A DNA stretch of 64,000 nt from contig UQRP01000001.1 of NCBI GenBank assembly GCA_900543585.1, forward strand, positions 1 through 64,000, given 5' to 3'. Shown piece by piece: positions 16,611 through 24,162 of this stretch. Position 1 is the stretch's first letter. Each line of letters begins with the position of its first letter. Under the pieces are notes generated by a model, which was given only the letters and a program-made list of their open reading frames with translations, was not told where the DNA came from and made no database searches. Source of the stretch: an uncultured Prevotella sp. Its GTDB lineage: Bacteria; Bacteroidota; Bacteroidia; Bacteroidales; Bacteroidaceae. The position numbers were made by a program, and so were the translations under genes.

Positions 16611-17546
16611 ATGATGGAAATGATAACGATTCTTGGACCTACCGCTTGTGGCAAGACAACGATAGCCACTCATCTCGCAGCCGCTCTTGGCGGTGAGATT
16701 ATTTCTGCTGACTCCAGACAGGTTTACCGGGGTATGGACATCGGTACGGGTAAAGACTTGGACGACTATATCGTAGCCGGTAAAAAGATTCCTTACCATC
16801 TCATAGATATTGCAGATCCCGGCACTAAATACAATCTATACCAATATCAACGAGACTTCCATACAGCATATGATGATATTCAGGGTAGGGGAGTGGTCCC
16901 TATCTTATGTGGTGGAACAGGACTCTATATCGAAGCAGTATTGAAAGGCTATGCGCTGTCTCCTGTCCCCCAGAATCAGCAGCTCCGCGATGAGCTGGAT
17001 GGCAAGGATCTACAGGAACTGACAGAGATTCTTGTCAACTTAAAGGCCCAAACAGGGTCTAATATGCACAACAAAACGGATGTTGACACGCCACAACGTG
17101 CTATCCGTGCTATAGAAATAGAAACTTACAATCTCGAACATCCCACCGCGCTTCGCACGATGCCTCCTGTCCCTTCTCTTGTGGTGGGCATTCATATAGA
17201 CCGTGAGGAGCGCCGTAGGAAGATTACCACCCGCCTGAAACAGCGACTTGACAATGGTATGGTGGACGAGATTAAAGGTCTTCTCGCCCGGGGCATTTCA
17301 GCCGATAATCTTATATATTATGGTTTGGAGTACAAGTTTGTTACAGAGTATGCTATTGGCAAACTTACGTACGAGGAAATGTTCCGGCAGTTGGAGATCG
17401 CCATCCACCAATTTGCCAAACGCCAGATGACGTGGTTCCGGGGAATGGAGCGGCGGGGCATACCTATTACCTGGATTGATGCAGCTCTCCCCTTGGAGGA
17501 AAAAGTGGGGAAGATAGCCCTATTGTGGAAAGAGCGACAAAAGTAG
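16611..17546 (+). CDS. miaA: tRNA dimethylallyltransferase
   Basis: This 311-residue enzyme adds a dimethylallyl group to A37 of tRNAs reading U-starting codons, the first step to ms2i6A. The P-loop GPTACGKTT is at the N-terminus, followed by SADSRQVYRGMDIGTGK with the catalytic Asp and Arg, LCGGTGLYIEAVLKG, and the C-terminal FAKRQMTWFRG that contacts the anticodon loop. Three ATGs occur within the first ten bases; 16611 gives a two- to three-residue N-terminal difference only. The length is normal. Confidence 0.95.
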   Translation: MMEMITILGPTACGKTTIATHLAAALGGEIISADSRQVYRGMDIGTGKDLDDYIVAGKKIPYHLIDIADPGTKYNLYQYQRDFHTAYDDIQGRGVVPILCGGTGLYIEAVLKGYALSPVPQNQQLRDELDGKDLQELTEILVNLKAQTGSNMHNKTDVDTPQRAIRAIEIETYNLEHPTALRTMPPVPSLVVGIHIDREERRRKITTRLKQRLDNGMVDEIKGLLARGISADNLIYYGLEYKFVTEYAIGKLTYEEMFRQLEIAIHQFAKRQMTWFRGMERRGIPITWIDAALPLEEKVGKIALLWKERQK

Positions 17547-17634
17547 TATTTTGTTCATATCTTCCGTTTTCAGTCCTTTCTTGGTGTGTATAAGATTAAA
17601 AAAATATAAAAACGTCAATGTCTTTGCACAAAAT

Positions 17635-17665
17635 TTTGCACGCTAAATAATTTTTACTAAATTTG
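17635..17665 (+). promoter_or_regulatory. Promoter of the glycogen operon
   Basis: TTTG (17635-17638), a 19-base spacer and TAAATTTG (17658-17665) fit the Bacteroidetes consensus. The start site would be near 17672, giving a leader of about 57 bases. Confidence 0.75.
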
Positions 17666-17728
17666 AAGTCGGAAGTGAGTAAGAGCTTGCTTTAACTGAT
17701 GTAGAACCTATTAAAAGCCTTATAGATT

Positions 17729-19672
17729 ATGAGCTATCTCAAATTTGAAAGGGCACTGATGATTAATTTGCAGGAGTCTTTACAGAAAGAAATCTTGCGA
17801 ACCAATCGTTCGGGCGCCTACTCCTGCTCAACCATTGTAGACTGTAACACGAGAAAATATCATGGGCTGCTTGTTGTTCCCGTTCCGGAGCTTGACAATG
17901 ACAACCATGTTCTTCTGTCTTCTCTCGACTGCTCAGTTATACAGCATGGAGCAGCTTTCAACCTTGGCCTGCATAAATACCAAGGCGACACATTTAGTCC
18001 AAACGGCCATAAATACATCCGGGATTTTGACTGTGACACGATTCCTACTACTTTCTACAGAGTAGGAGGTGTAGAACTCAAGAAAGAGGTACTCTTCCAA
18101 CATTATGAAGACAGAGTCTTGATTCGCTACACTCTTGTTGATGCCCATTCCGCTACGACATTGCAATTCCAGCCTTTCCTCGCGTTTCGCAGTGTGAGAC
18201 AGTTCACACATGAGAATTCAAGAGCCAGCAGAGATTATGAAGAGGTGGAGAATGGTATCCGCACACGTCTGTATGATGGCTACCCCTTCCTCTACATGCA
18301 GTTCTCCAAGAAGCCGAAGTTCGTTTTTGACCCCGACTGGTATCGCGGAATAGAATACCCCAAAGAGCAGGAGCGTGGCTATTCCTCTACTGAAGACCTC
18401 TATGTCCCTGGCTATTTCTCTCTGCCTATAGAAAAAGGTGAAAGCATCGTCTTTGCCGCTTCCACTACTGAATGTAAACCTCGCAGCTTAAAAACACTCT
18501 TCCAAAAAGAAGCTGACGAGCGCACACCGCGTGATAATTTTATTCATTGTCTTACCAATGCCGCTCATCAATTTCATGTTCACAACAAGGCCGGTGAAAG
18601 ATATATCTTAGCAGGTTATCCTTGGTTCAAGTGCCGTGCCAGAGATACTTTTATTGCTCTCCCAGGTCTAACGCTCGCCATTGACGAAGTAGACTATTTC
18701 GAAGACGCCATGAAGACAGCCGTAAGACAATTGCGACAGTTTATGGAGGGCAAGGAGCAGGATGGTATGATTACAGAGATGGAACAGCCTGACGTCCCTC
18801 TGTGGGCCATATGGGCTGTACAGCAGTATGCCAAAAAGATAGGTATGAAGCTTGCTGCTCAAAAGTTTGGCAAACTCATCTACGACATCATGAGTTTTAT
18901 CTCTTCAGGTAAACATCCCAACCTACGTCTTGACGAGAGAGGACTTCTGAGTACTGAAGGCAAGAAGAAAGCTGTAACATGGATGAACTCTACCGTTAAC
19001 GGGCATCCTGTTGTTCCGCGTACAGGCTATATCGTGGAATTTAATGCCTTATGGTACAACGCTCTTCTCTTTGCTGCTGCTATTGCTGACGAGCTCAACG
19101 CTCCCGATGATGCCCAGAAGCTGCGTGCCTCCTCTGAGGTGACAAAGAAGTCGTTTGTAGAGACTTTCGTCAATGAGTATGGTTATCTCTACGATTTTGT
19201 AGATGGCGATACACCGAGCTGGAGTGTGCGTCCAAATATGATTTTCGCCGTGGCTTTAGACTATTCCCCACTTACTCCTGCGCAGCAGAAGAGCATTGTG
19301 GATTTCTGCACGCGCGAGCTCTTGACTCCAAAGGGACTGCGCTCGCTGTCACCCAAGAGTACAGGCTACAACCCTATGTATGTTGGACCACAATCACAGC
19401 GCGACTATGCTTATCACCAGGGCACAGCCTGGCCATGGCTTGAAGGCTTCTACTTGGAAGCCTGTATGAAGATTTTCAAACGCTCGCGCCTGAGTTTTAT
19501 ACGTCGTCAGATGGTGGGTTACGAAGATGAAATGTTCAATCATTGCATCGGCACCCTGCCAGAGCTTTTTGATGGCAATCCGCCCTTCTCTGGCCGCGGA
19601 GCGATTTCCTTTGCTGTCAATGTTGCTGAGATTCTTAGGGCTACAGCTATTCTTGAAAAATATAAAAATTAA
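17729..19672 (+). CDS. Glycogen debranching enzyme (amylo-alpha-1,6-glucosidase, GH133-like)
   Basis: This 647-residue cytoplasmic enzyme hydrolyses alpha-1,6 branch points in glycogen. The N-terminal domain begins with NRSGAYSCSTIVDCNTRKYH, which matches the bacterial/archaeal debranching N-domain, and the C-terminal (alpha/alpha)6 domain contains the GYPWFKCRARDTFIALPGL segment characteristic of amylo-1,6-glucosidases. It is the first gene of a three-gene operon with a GT4 synthase-like enzyme 17 bases downstream and a GH57 enzyme. The length matches bacterial GDE proteins. There is no signal peptide, in line with an intracellular role. Confidence 0.9.
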   Translation: MSYLKFERALMINLQESLQKEILRTNRSGAYSCSTIVDCNTRKYHGLLVVPVPELDNDNHVLLSSLDCSVIQHGAAFNLGLHKYQGDTFSPNGHKYIRDFDCDTIPTTFYRVGGVELKKEVLFQHYEDRVLIRYTLVDAHSATTLQFQPFLAFRSVRQFTHENSRASRDYEEVENGIRTRLYDGYPFLYMQFSKKPKFVFDPDWYRGIEYPKEQERGYSSTEDLYVPGYFSLPIEKGESIVFAASTTECKPRSLKTLFQKEADERTPRDNFIHCLTNAAHQFHVHNKAGERYILAGYPWFKCRARDTFIALPGLTLAIDEVDYFEDAMKTAVRQLRQFMEGKEQDGMITEMEQPDVPLWAIWAVQQYAKKIGMKLAAQKFGKLIYDIMSFISSGKHPNLRLDERGLLSTEGKKKAVTWMNSTVNGHPVVPRTGYIVEFNALWYNALLFAAAIADELNAPDDAQKLRASSEVTKKSFVETFVNEYGYLYDFVDGDTPSWSVRPNMIFAVALDYSPLTPAQQKSIVDFCTRELLTPKGLRSLSPKSTGYNPMYVGPQSQRDYAYHQGTAWPWLEGFYLEACMKIFKRSRLSFIRRQMVGYEDEMFNHCIGTLPELFDGNPPFSGRGAISFAVNVAEILRATAILEKYKN

Positions 19673-19689
19673 ATAAGGAGGACCAACAG

Positions 19690-20958
19690 ATGAAGGTATT
19701 AATGTTTGGATGGGAGTATCCTCCTCATGTGTATGGTGGTCTTGCCACAGCCAACTTCGGTATCTCTGAGGGACTGCACGCGCAAGGTGATATCGACATC
19801 ACCCTCTGCCTGCCCAGACCTTGGGGCGATGAGGATCATACCTTTGCCCATATTGTGGCAATGAACTGTGTGCCTATTGTCTACAGAGACGTTGACTATG
19901 GGTATGTGAAACAACGTATTGGTAATCTCATGGATCCCAATGAGTACTACCATTTCCGGGACAATATCTATGCTGACTTCAGCTATATGCATGTTAATGA
20001 CCTTGGTTGTATGGAGTTTGCAGGTGGTTATCCGTCAAACCTCAACGAGGAAATCAATAACTATAGCATCATTGCTGGTGTTGTGGCCCGAGCTGAGAAT
20101 TTTGATATCATCCACGCTCACGACTGGCTGACTTATCCTGCTGGCATCTTTGCCAAACAAGTCAGCGGCAAGCCACTTTGCATCCATGTCCATGCTACCG
20201 ACTGGGATCGCTCACGCGGTCATGTCAACCCCACTGTCTATGGCATAGAGAAGGACGGCATGGATCATGCTGACTGCATCATGTGTGTCTCGGAGTTGAC
20301 ACGTCAGACTGTCATCAACCATTATCATCAGGATCCACGTAAAGTCTTCACCGTTCACAATGCCGTCTATCCCCTCAGTGCTGAGAACCAGGCTATTCCA
20401 CGGCCTGACCACCATGGTAAAGAGAAGATTGTTACCTTTTTGGGACGCATCACTATGCAGAAGGGACCAGAATACTTTGTTGAGGCTGCTAATATGGTGT
20501 TGCATCGTACCAACAACATCCGCTTCTGTATGGCGGGATCGGGCGATATGATGGACCAGATGATCTACCTTGCTGCTGAGCGTGATATTGCCGACAGATT
20601 CCACTTCCCCGGTTTCATGCGTGGCAAGCAGGTCTATGAGTGTCTGAAGAACTCCGATGTCTATGTCATGCCATCCGTCAGCGAGCCTTTTGGCATATCG
20701 CCGTTGGAAGCCATGCAGTGTGGCACACCTACCATCATTTCTAAGTCGAGTGGTTGCGGTGAGATTCTCACCAACTGTATCAAGATAGACTATTGGGATA
20801 TCAATGCCATGGCCGACGCCATCTACAGCATCTGTCACAATGAAAGCCTCTTCGACTATCTCTCGCAAAAGGGACAAGAGGAGGTCGCACAGATAACGTG
20901 GGAGAAGGTAGGACGCTGGATACGCGAACTATATCTGAGAACATTACATTGGATATAA
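19690..20958 (+). CDS. Glycosyltransferase family 4 protein, probable glycogen synthase
   Basis: This is a 422-residue GT-B fold transferase. The N-terminal MFGWEYPPHVYGGLATAN glycine loop, the IIHAHDWLTYPAGIFAK segment and the C-terminal VMPSVSEPFGISPLEAMQCG (E-x7-E donor-binding motif) are all present. Standing between a debranching enzyme and a GH57 enzyme, it probably elongates alpha-1,4-glucan from a nucleotide sugar. The alternative is a synthase-like enzyme with another acceptor. A GGAGG ribosome-binding site precedes the ATG. Confidence 0.88.
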   Translation: MKVLMFGWEYPPHVYGGLATANFGISEGLHAQGDIDITLCLPRPWGDEDHTFAHIVAMNCVPIVYRDVDYGYVKQRIGNLMDPNEYYHFRDNIYADFSYMHVNDLGCMEFAGGYPSNLNEEINNYSIIAGVVARAENFDIIHAHDWLTYPAGIFAKQVSGKPLCIHVHATDWDRSRGHVNPTVYGIEKDGMDHADCIMCVSELTRQTVINHYHQDPRKVFTVHNAVYPLSAENQAIPRPDHHGKEKIVTFLGRITMQKGPEYFVEAANMVLHRTNNIRFCMAGSGDMMDQMIYLAAERDIADRFHFPGFMRGKQVYECLKNSDVYVMPSVSEPFGISPLEAMQCGTPTIISKSSGCGEILTNCIKIDYWDINAMADAIYSICHNESLFDYLSQKGQEEVAQITWEKVGRWIRELYLRTLHWI

Positions 20959-21029
20959 TTTCTCCAAAAAATGATTCTCTTCGCGAGTAAATAACAAAGG
21001 ATAAAGAGTTCACCAAAAACAGAAAAACA

Positions 21030-22475
21030 ATGAAAACAATTTGCTTATATTTCGAGATACACCAGATTGTCCATTTGAAGCGCTATCGCTTCTTCGATAT
21101 TGGTTCCGACCACTACTATTACGACGATTATGAGAACGAACGCTGCATTACTGATATTGCCGAGCGTTCTTACATGCCTGCACTCACCACATTAGAGGAC
21201 ATGATTAAAGAGAACGGAAAATATTTCCGTGTAGCTTTCTCTATCTCTGGTGTGGGCATGGAAATGTTAGAGCTGTATGCCCCACAAGTTCTTGACAAGC
21301 TCAGCGATCTGAACAGAACGGGCTGCGTGGAGTTCCTTGCCGAGCCTTATTCTCATGGTCTTTCAGCCTTGAAAGACAAGTCTGTCTTCGCCAGCGATGT
21401 CAAGCACCAGTGTGACAAGATGGAGGAGTATTTCGGCAAACGTCCTACGGTTCTTCGCAACTCGTCTCTTATCTACAGCGATGACATCGGCCTTACTGCA
21501 GCAGAGCTCGGATTCAAGGGAATGCTTACAGAAGGTGCCAAGCACGTGCTGGGCTGGAAGTCGCCCCATTATGTCTACAACTGCGCTTTAGCTCCTAACC
21601 TCAAGCTGTTGCTTCGCGACATCAACCTTAGCGATGACATCAGTCTGCGCTTCAACAACAGCGACTGGGAGGGTTATCCCCTCTTTGCTGACCAGTATAT
21701 CAGTCGCATTGCCAACTTCCCGGAGAACGAGAAGGTCATCAATATCTTCATGGAGCTTTCGGCTTTAGGTATAGCTCAGCCCTTGTCTTCTCATATTCTC
21801 GATTTCATCCATGCTCTGCCGCGTTTTGCTAAGCAACAGAATATCACGTTCTCCACACCTTCTGAGATCTGTGACAACTTTGAGAGTGTCGGCGACCTCA
21901 ATGTTCCCGACACACTGTCATGGGTTGATGAGGAGCGTGATGTGAGCAGCTGGCTCGGCAACCCCATGCAGCGTGAGGCTTTCAACAAGCTCTACAGTGT
22001 GGCCGATAGAGTACGTATTGCCAACGACCCGAAGATTAATCAGGATTGGAACTACTTGCAGGCAAGTAATAACTTCCGGTTCATGTCAACCAAACCCTCA
22101 CATGTCGGTCTCGACCGCGGTATCTACAGTAGTGCTTTTGATGCCTTCACCAACTATATGAATATACTCGGTGATTTTATCAATCGTGTCAATGAGCTCT
22201 ATCCTTCCGACATCGACAACGATCAGCTTAATTCTCTGCTCACCACTATCAAGAACGAGGGCGATGAGATAGAACTTAAGGATAAGGAGATAGCGCGCCT
22301 GCAGGCACGTCTTGAGAAGGCTGAGGCTTCTGTGGCTAAGCTTCGTGAGAAATACGAGGCGAAGAAAACGCCTAAAACTAAGGCAAAGACAACCAAAACT
22401 CCCAAATCTGATGTGAAGACAGAAAAAGCTGATCCAAAAGATGCGGCTGAGTCAGAAACAGCAAAAGAGAAGTAA
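21030..22475 (+). CDS. Glycoside hydrolase family 57 protein with coiled-coil, Lys-rich tail
   Basis: This 481-residue cytoplasmic GH57 (alpha-amylase/4-alpha-glucanotransferase family) starts TICLYFEIHQIVHLKRYRFF, the family's opening His motif, and carries the CVEFLAEPYSHGLSAL segment containing a likely catalytic Glu, with MLTEGAKHVLGWKSP beyond. After about residue 390 the catalytic fold gives way to a predicted coiled coil (ELKDKEIARLQARLEKAEAS) and a low-complexity tail rich in Lys, Thr and Ala. It is the last gene of the glycogen operon and probably acts on alpha-glucans made by its neighbours. The tail is unusual for a soluble hydrolase and may anchor or oligomerise it. Confidence 0.88.
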   Translation: MKTICLYFEIHQIVHLKRYRFFDIGSDHYYYDDYENERCITDIAERSYMPALTTLEDMIKENGKYFRVAFSISGVGMEMLELYAPQVLDKLSDLNRTGCVEFLAEPYSHGLSALKDKSVFASDVKHQCDKMEEYFGKRPTVLRNSSLIYSDDIGLTAAELGFKGMLTEGAKHVLGWKSPHYVYNCALAPNLKLLLRDINLSDDISLRFNNSDWEGYPLFADQYISRIANFPENEKVINIFMELSALGIAQPLSSHILDFIHALPRFAKQQNITFSTPSEICDNFESVGDLNVPDTLSWVDEERDVSSWLGNPMQREAFNKLYSVADRVRIANDPKINQDWNYLQASNNFRFMSTKPSHVGLDRGIYSSAFDAFTNYMNILGDFINRVNELYPSDIDNDQLNSLLTTIKNEGDEIELKDKEIARLQARLEKAEASVAKLREKYEAKKTPKTKAKTTKTPKSDVKTEKADPKDAAESETAKEK

Positions 22476-22489
22476 GGATTATGATGCGC

Positions 22490-22565
22490 GGCATATGTCA
22501 ACGTTATACGTGGCATATGCCGTTAATATTCATGGCATATGCCGCAGAATTGCGTGGCATATGCC
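22490..22565. repeat. Phased palindrome array 1: four 10-base palindromes at 22-base intervals
   Basis: GGCATATGTC (22490) and GGCATATGCC (22512, 22534, 22556) recur with a period of exactly 22 bases. Only the 10-base palindrome is conserved; the 12-base spacers differ. The array fills the gap between the convergent GH57 and HD-hydrolase genes. A second array of the same design lies at 62623-62698. Confidence 0.85.
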
Positions 22566-22596
22566 GTTGTACGGGAATAGAGTGCTTTGAAATTAG

Positions 22597-23214
22597 TTAA
22601 TAGAGTCTCTCGAATACCTCGCGAAGCTTCTTCTTGTCGGCAATGATGCTCTGTATAATTCTCAGGTTCTTCTCGTTAGGAGAGTTGGGAATCCAGAGAT
22701 GAATATACCCGTGTATGCTATATTTTTCCTCCATGTGGTTGTCGAAACGCCGCCATTGTCCTTCTTTGTCAAGCTCAGGATAATGTTCGCGTCCGAAGTC
22801 TATGGCTCTTGTGAAAACCGTCTCAGGGTCAAGGTCTCTGTCTGCCTCAGCAACAATCTTGCCATAGACAGACCTGGGTGCATGGGATGCAGAAGCTCTA
22901 TGGTCTTCCACAGCTTCCTTCATTACTTTTATCTGATCATCGGTAAACCACTTCCTCAGCCTTGCATCAGCCGCAAGAATTTTTCCACCGGTAATGTGAT
23001 GGATGGCTCTGTGGCCAGACATGCCTAAGTCGTGGTAAGCCGCGATGACATAAGCCATGTTGATGTCGGCTCCCAACATTCGGGCCAGTTCTATAGAGTT
23101 CTTGATCACACGTTGGACATGCGTCAGTCCGTGTGATTTTCCAAACTCATTGTATCGGGGCAGTATATTCTGCTCTACAAAAGCCATAATGTCGAGATTT
23201 ACAATGTTTTCCAT
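22597..23214 (-). CDS. HD domain-containing phosphohydrolase
   Basis: This 205-residue protein is counted from the ATG at 23214, which lies 2 bases after the menA stop. An upstream in-frame extension is rejected because it runs back into menA. The HD signature is complete: SHGLTHVQRV provides the first His, AAYHDLGMSGHR the HD pair, and later His and Asp residues (EDHRASAS, AEADRDLD) complete a metal-dependent site. Substrates of such stand-alone HD proteins range from nucleotides to signalling molecules and cannot be told from sequence. It is the last gene of a minus-strand run. Confidence 0.82.
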   Translation of the reverse strand: MENIVNLDIMAFVEQNILPRYNEFGKSHGLTHVQRVIKNSIELARMLGADINMAYVIAAYHDLGMSGHRAIHHITGGKILAADARLRKWFTDDQIKVMKEAVEDHRASASHAPRSVYGKIVAEADRDLDPETVFTRAIDFGREHYPELDKEGQWRRFDNHMEEKYSIHGYIHLWIPNSPNEKNLRIIQSIIADKKKLREVFERLY

Positions 23215-23216
23215 CC

Positions 23217-24161
23217 TTATATCTCCGTTATTATTACTGCTACTACGGTCATAATGCCGTAGATAAACATATCCCTTGCTGTCATACCCAATACGCGGTT
23301 CAACTCTTTCCCCTTCCAAATCTTCTTGAGCATGGCATAGCTCTGTGAGTGTTTGTATGCATAGAAAAGGAAAGGAAAAATCACTACCGCCGACATCTGC
23401 GGGTGCTTAGTGCTGAGCATCAGCGTCACCATAGTGATGACGGCCCCTAACGAGCCGACAATATTGTACAGCCTGGCGCCGTTCTGTTCGCCAAGTCTTA
23501 CGATGAGAGTTATCTTTCCGTCCCGTTTGTCGTTATGTCGGTCGCGGAAATTATTGATACATAGTAATGTATCAATGACGAGTCCGCAGCCCAGCGAGAC
23601 GGCCAGCACCCGCCACGTTATCGTTTGCAAATTGTCCGGCATGATGACATAATAGGTGAAGCATACTGGGACAATGCCAAAGAAGACTAGCACTAAAATG
23701 TCTCCAAGACCTTTGTAGGAGAAAAAAGTCGTGTAGAGAAATGCAAAGATAACGCACACGACTCCAACGATTATCATTTCCCATCCGCCAAAGTATATAA
23801 GTGGCAATCCCACGAGGCAAGCCAAAGCCGATGTGACAAAGAGCCCCCTTCTCATAGCTGTCAGCGTTATCCATCCCTCAGCGCAGGCTCGTTTCGGCCC
23901 AAGGCGTGTAGCTGTGTCGTCGTTACCTTTGACACAGTCGAAATAGTCGTTGATGAAATTGGAGTCTATCTGCATCAGAAAAGCAAAGAGAAAACACAGT
24001 ACAGCAGGTATAAGCCTGAAGTGGCTCCAGCCTGTTGTCTTGAGTGCCAAGGCCACTGCAATCATCACCGGTACAGCGGCTCCGGCAAGGGTTTTAGGCC
24101 TGGCTGCAAGAAGCCAGGCCTCAATAGAATTTGTCCGAATATTATCGTTTTCGTTAATCAT
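23217..24161 (-). CDS. menA: 1,4-dihydroxy-2-naphthoate polyprenyltransferase
   Basis: This roughly 314-residue integral membrane UbiA-family prenyltransferase attaches the polyprenyl chain in menaquinone synthesis. The Asp-rich motif NFINDYFDCVKGNDD and the second motif NNFRDRHNDKRDGK, which bind Mg-diphosphate, are both present, and about eight or nine hydrophobic segments are visible. The opening AARPKTLAGAAVPVMIA is typical of MenA. The ATG at 24161 begins one base after the porin stop, so the TTG at 24173 is not needed. It is probably translated with the porin and HD genes. Confidence 0.92.
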   Translation of the reverse strand: MINENDNIRTNSIEAWLLAARPKTLAGAAVPVMIAVALALKTTGWSHFRLIPAVLCFLFAFLMQIDSNFINDYFDCVKGNDDTATRLGPKRACAEGWITLTAMRRGLFVTSALACLVGLPLIYFGGWEMIIVGVVCVIFAFLYTTFFSYKGLGDILVLVFFGIVPVCFTYYVIMPDNLQTITWRVLAVSLGCGLVIDTLLCINNFRDRHNDKRDGKITLIVRLGEQNGARLYNIVGSLGAVITMVTLMLSTKHPQMSAVVIFPFLFYAYKHSQSYAMLKKIWKGKELNRVLGMTARDMFIYGIMTVVAVIITEI

Positions 24162-24162
24162 C

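Noticed and set aside
22490..22565. Possible CRISPR array
   Set aside because: Repeats are only 10 bases and palindromic, spacers 12 bases, copy number four, and no cas genes are present; the period is too short.
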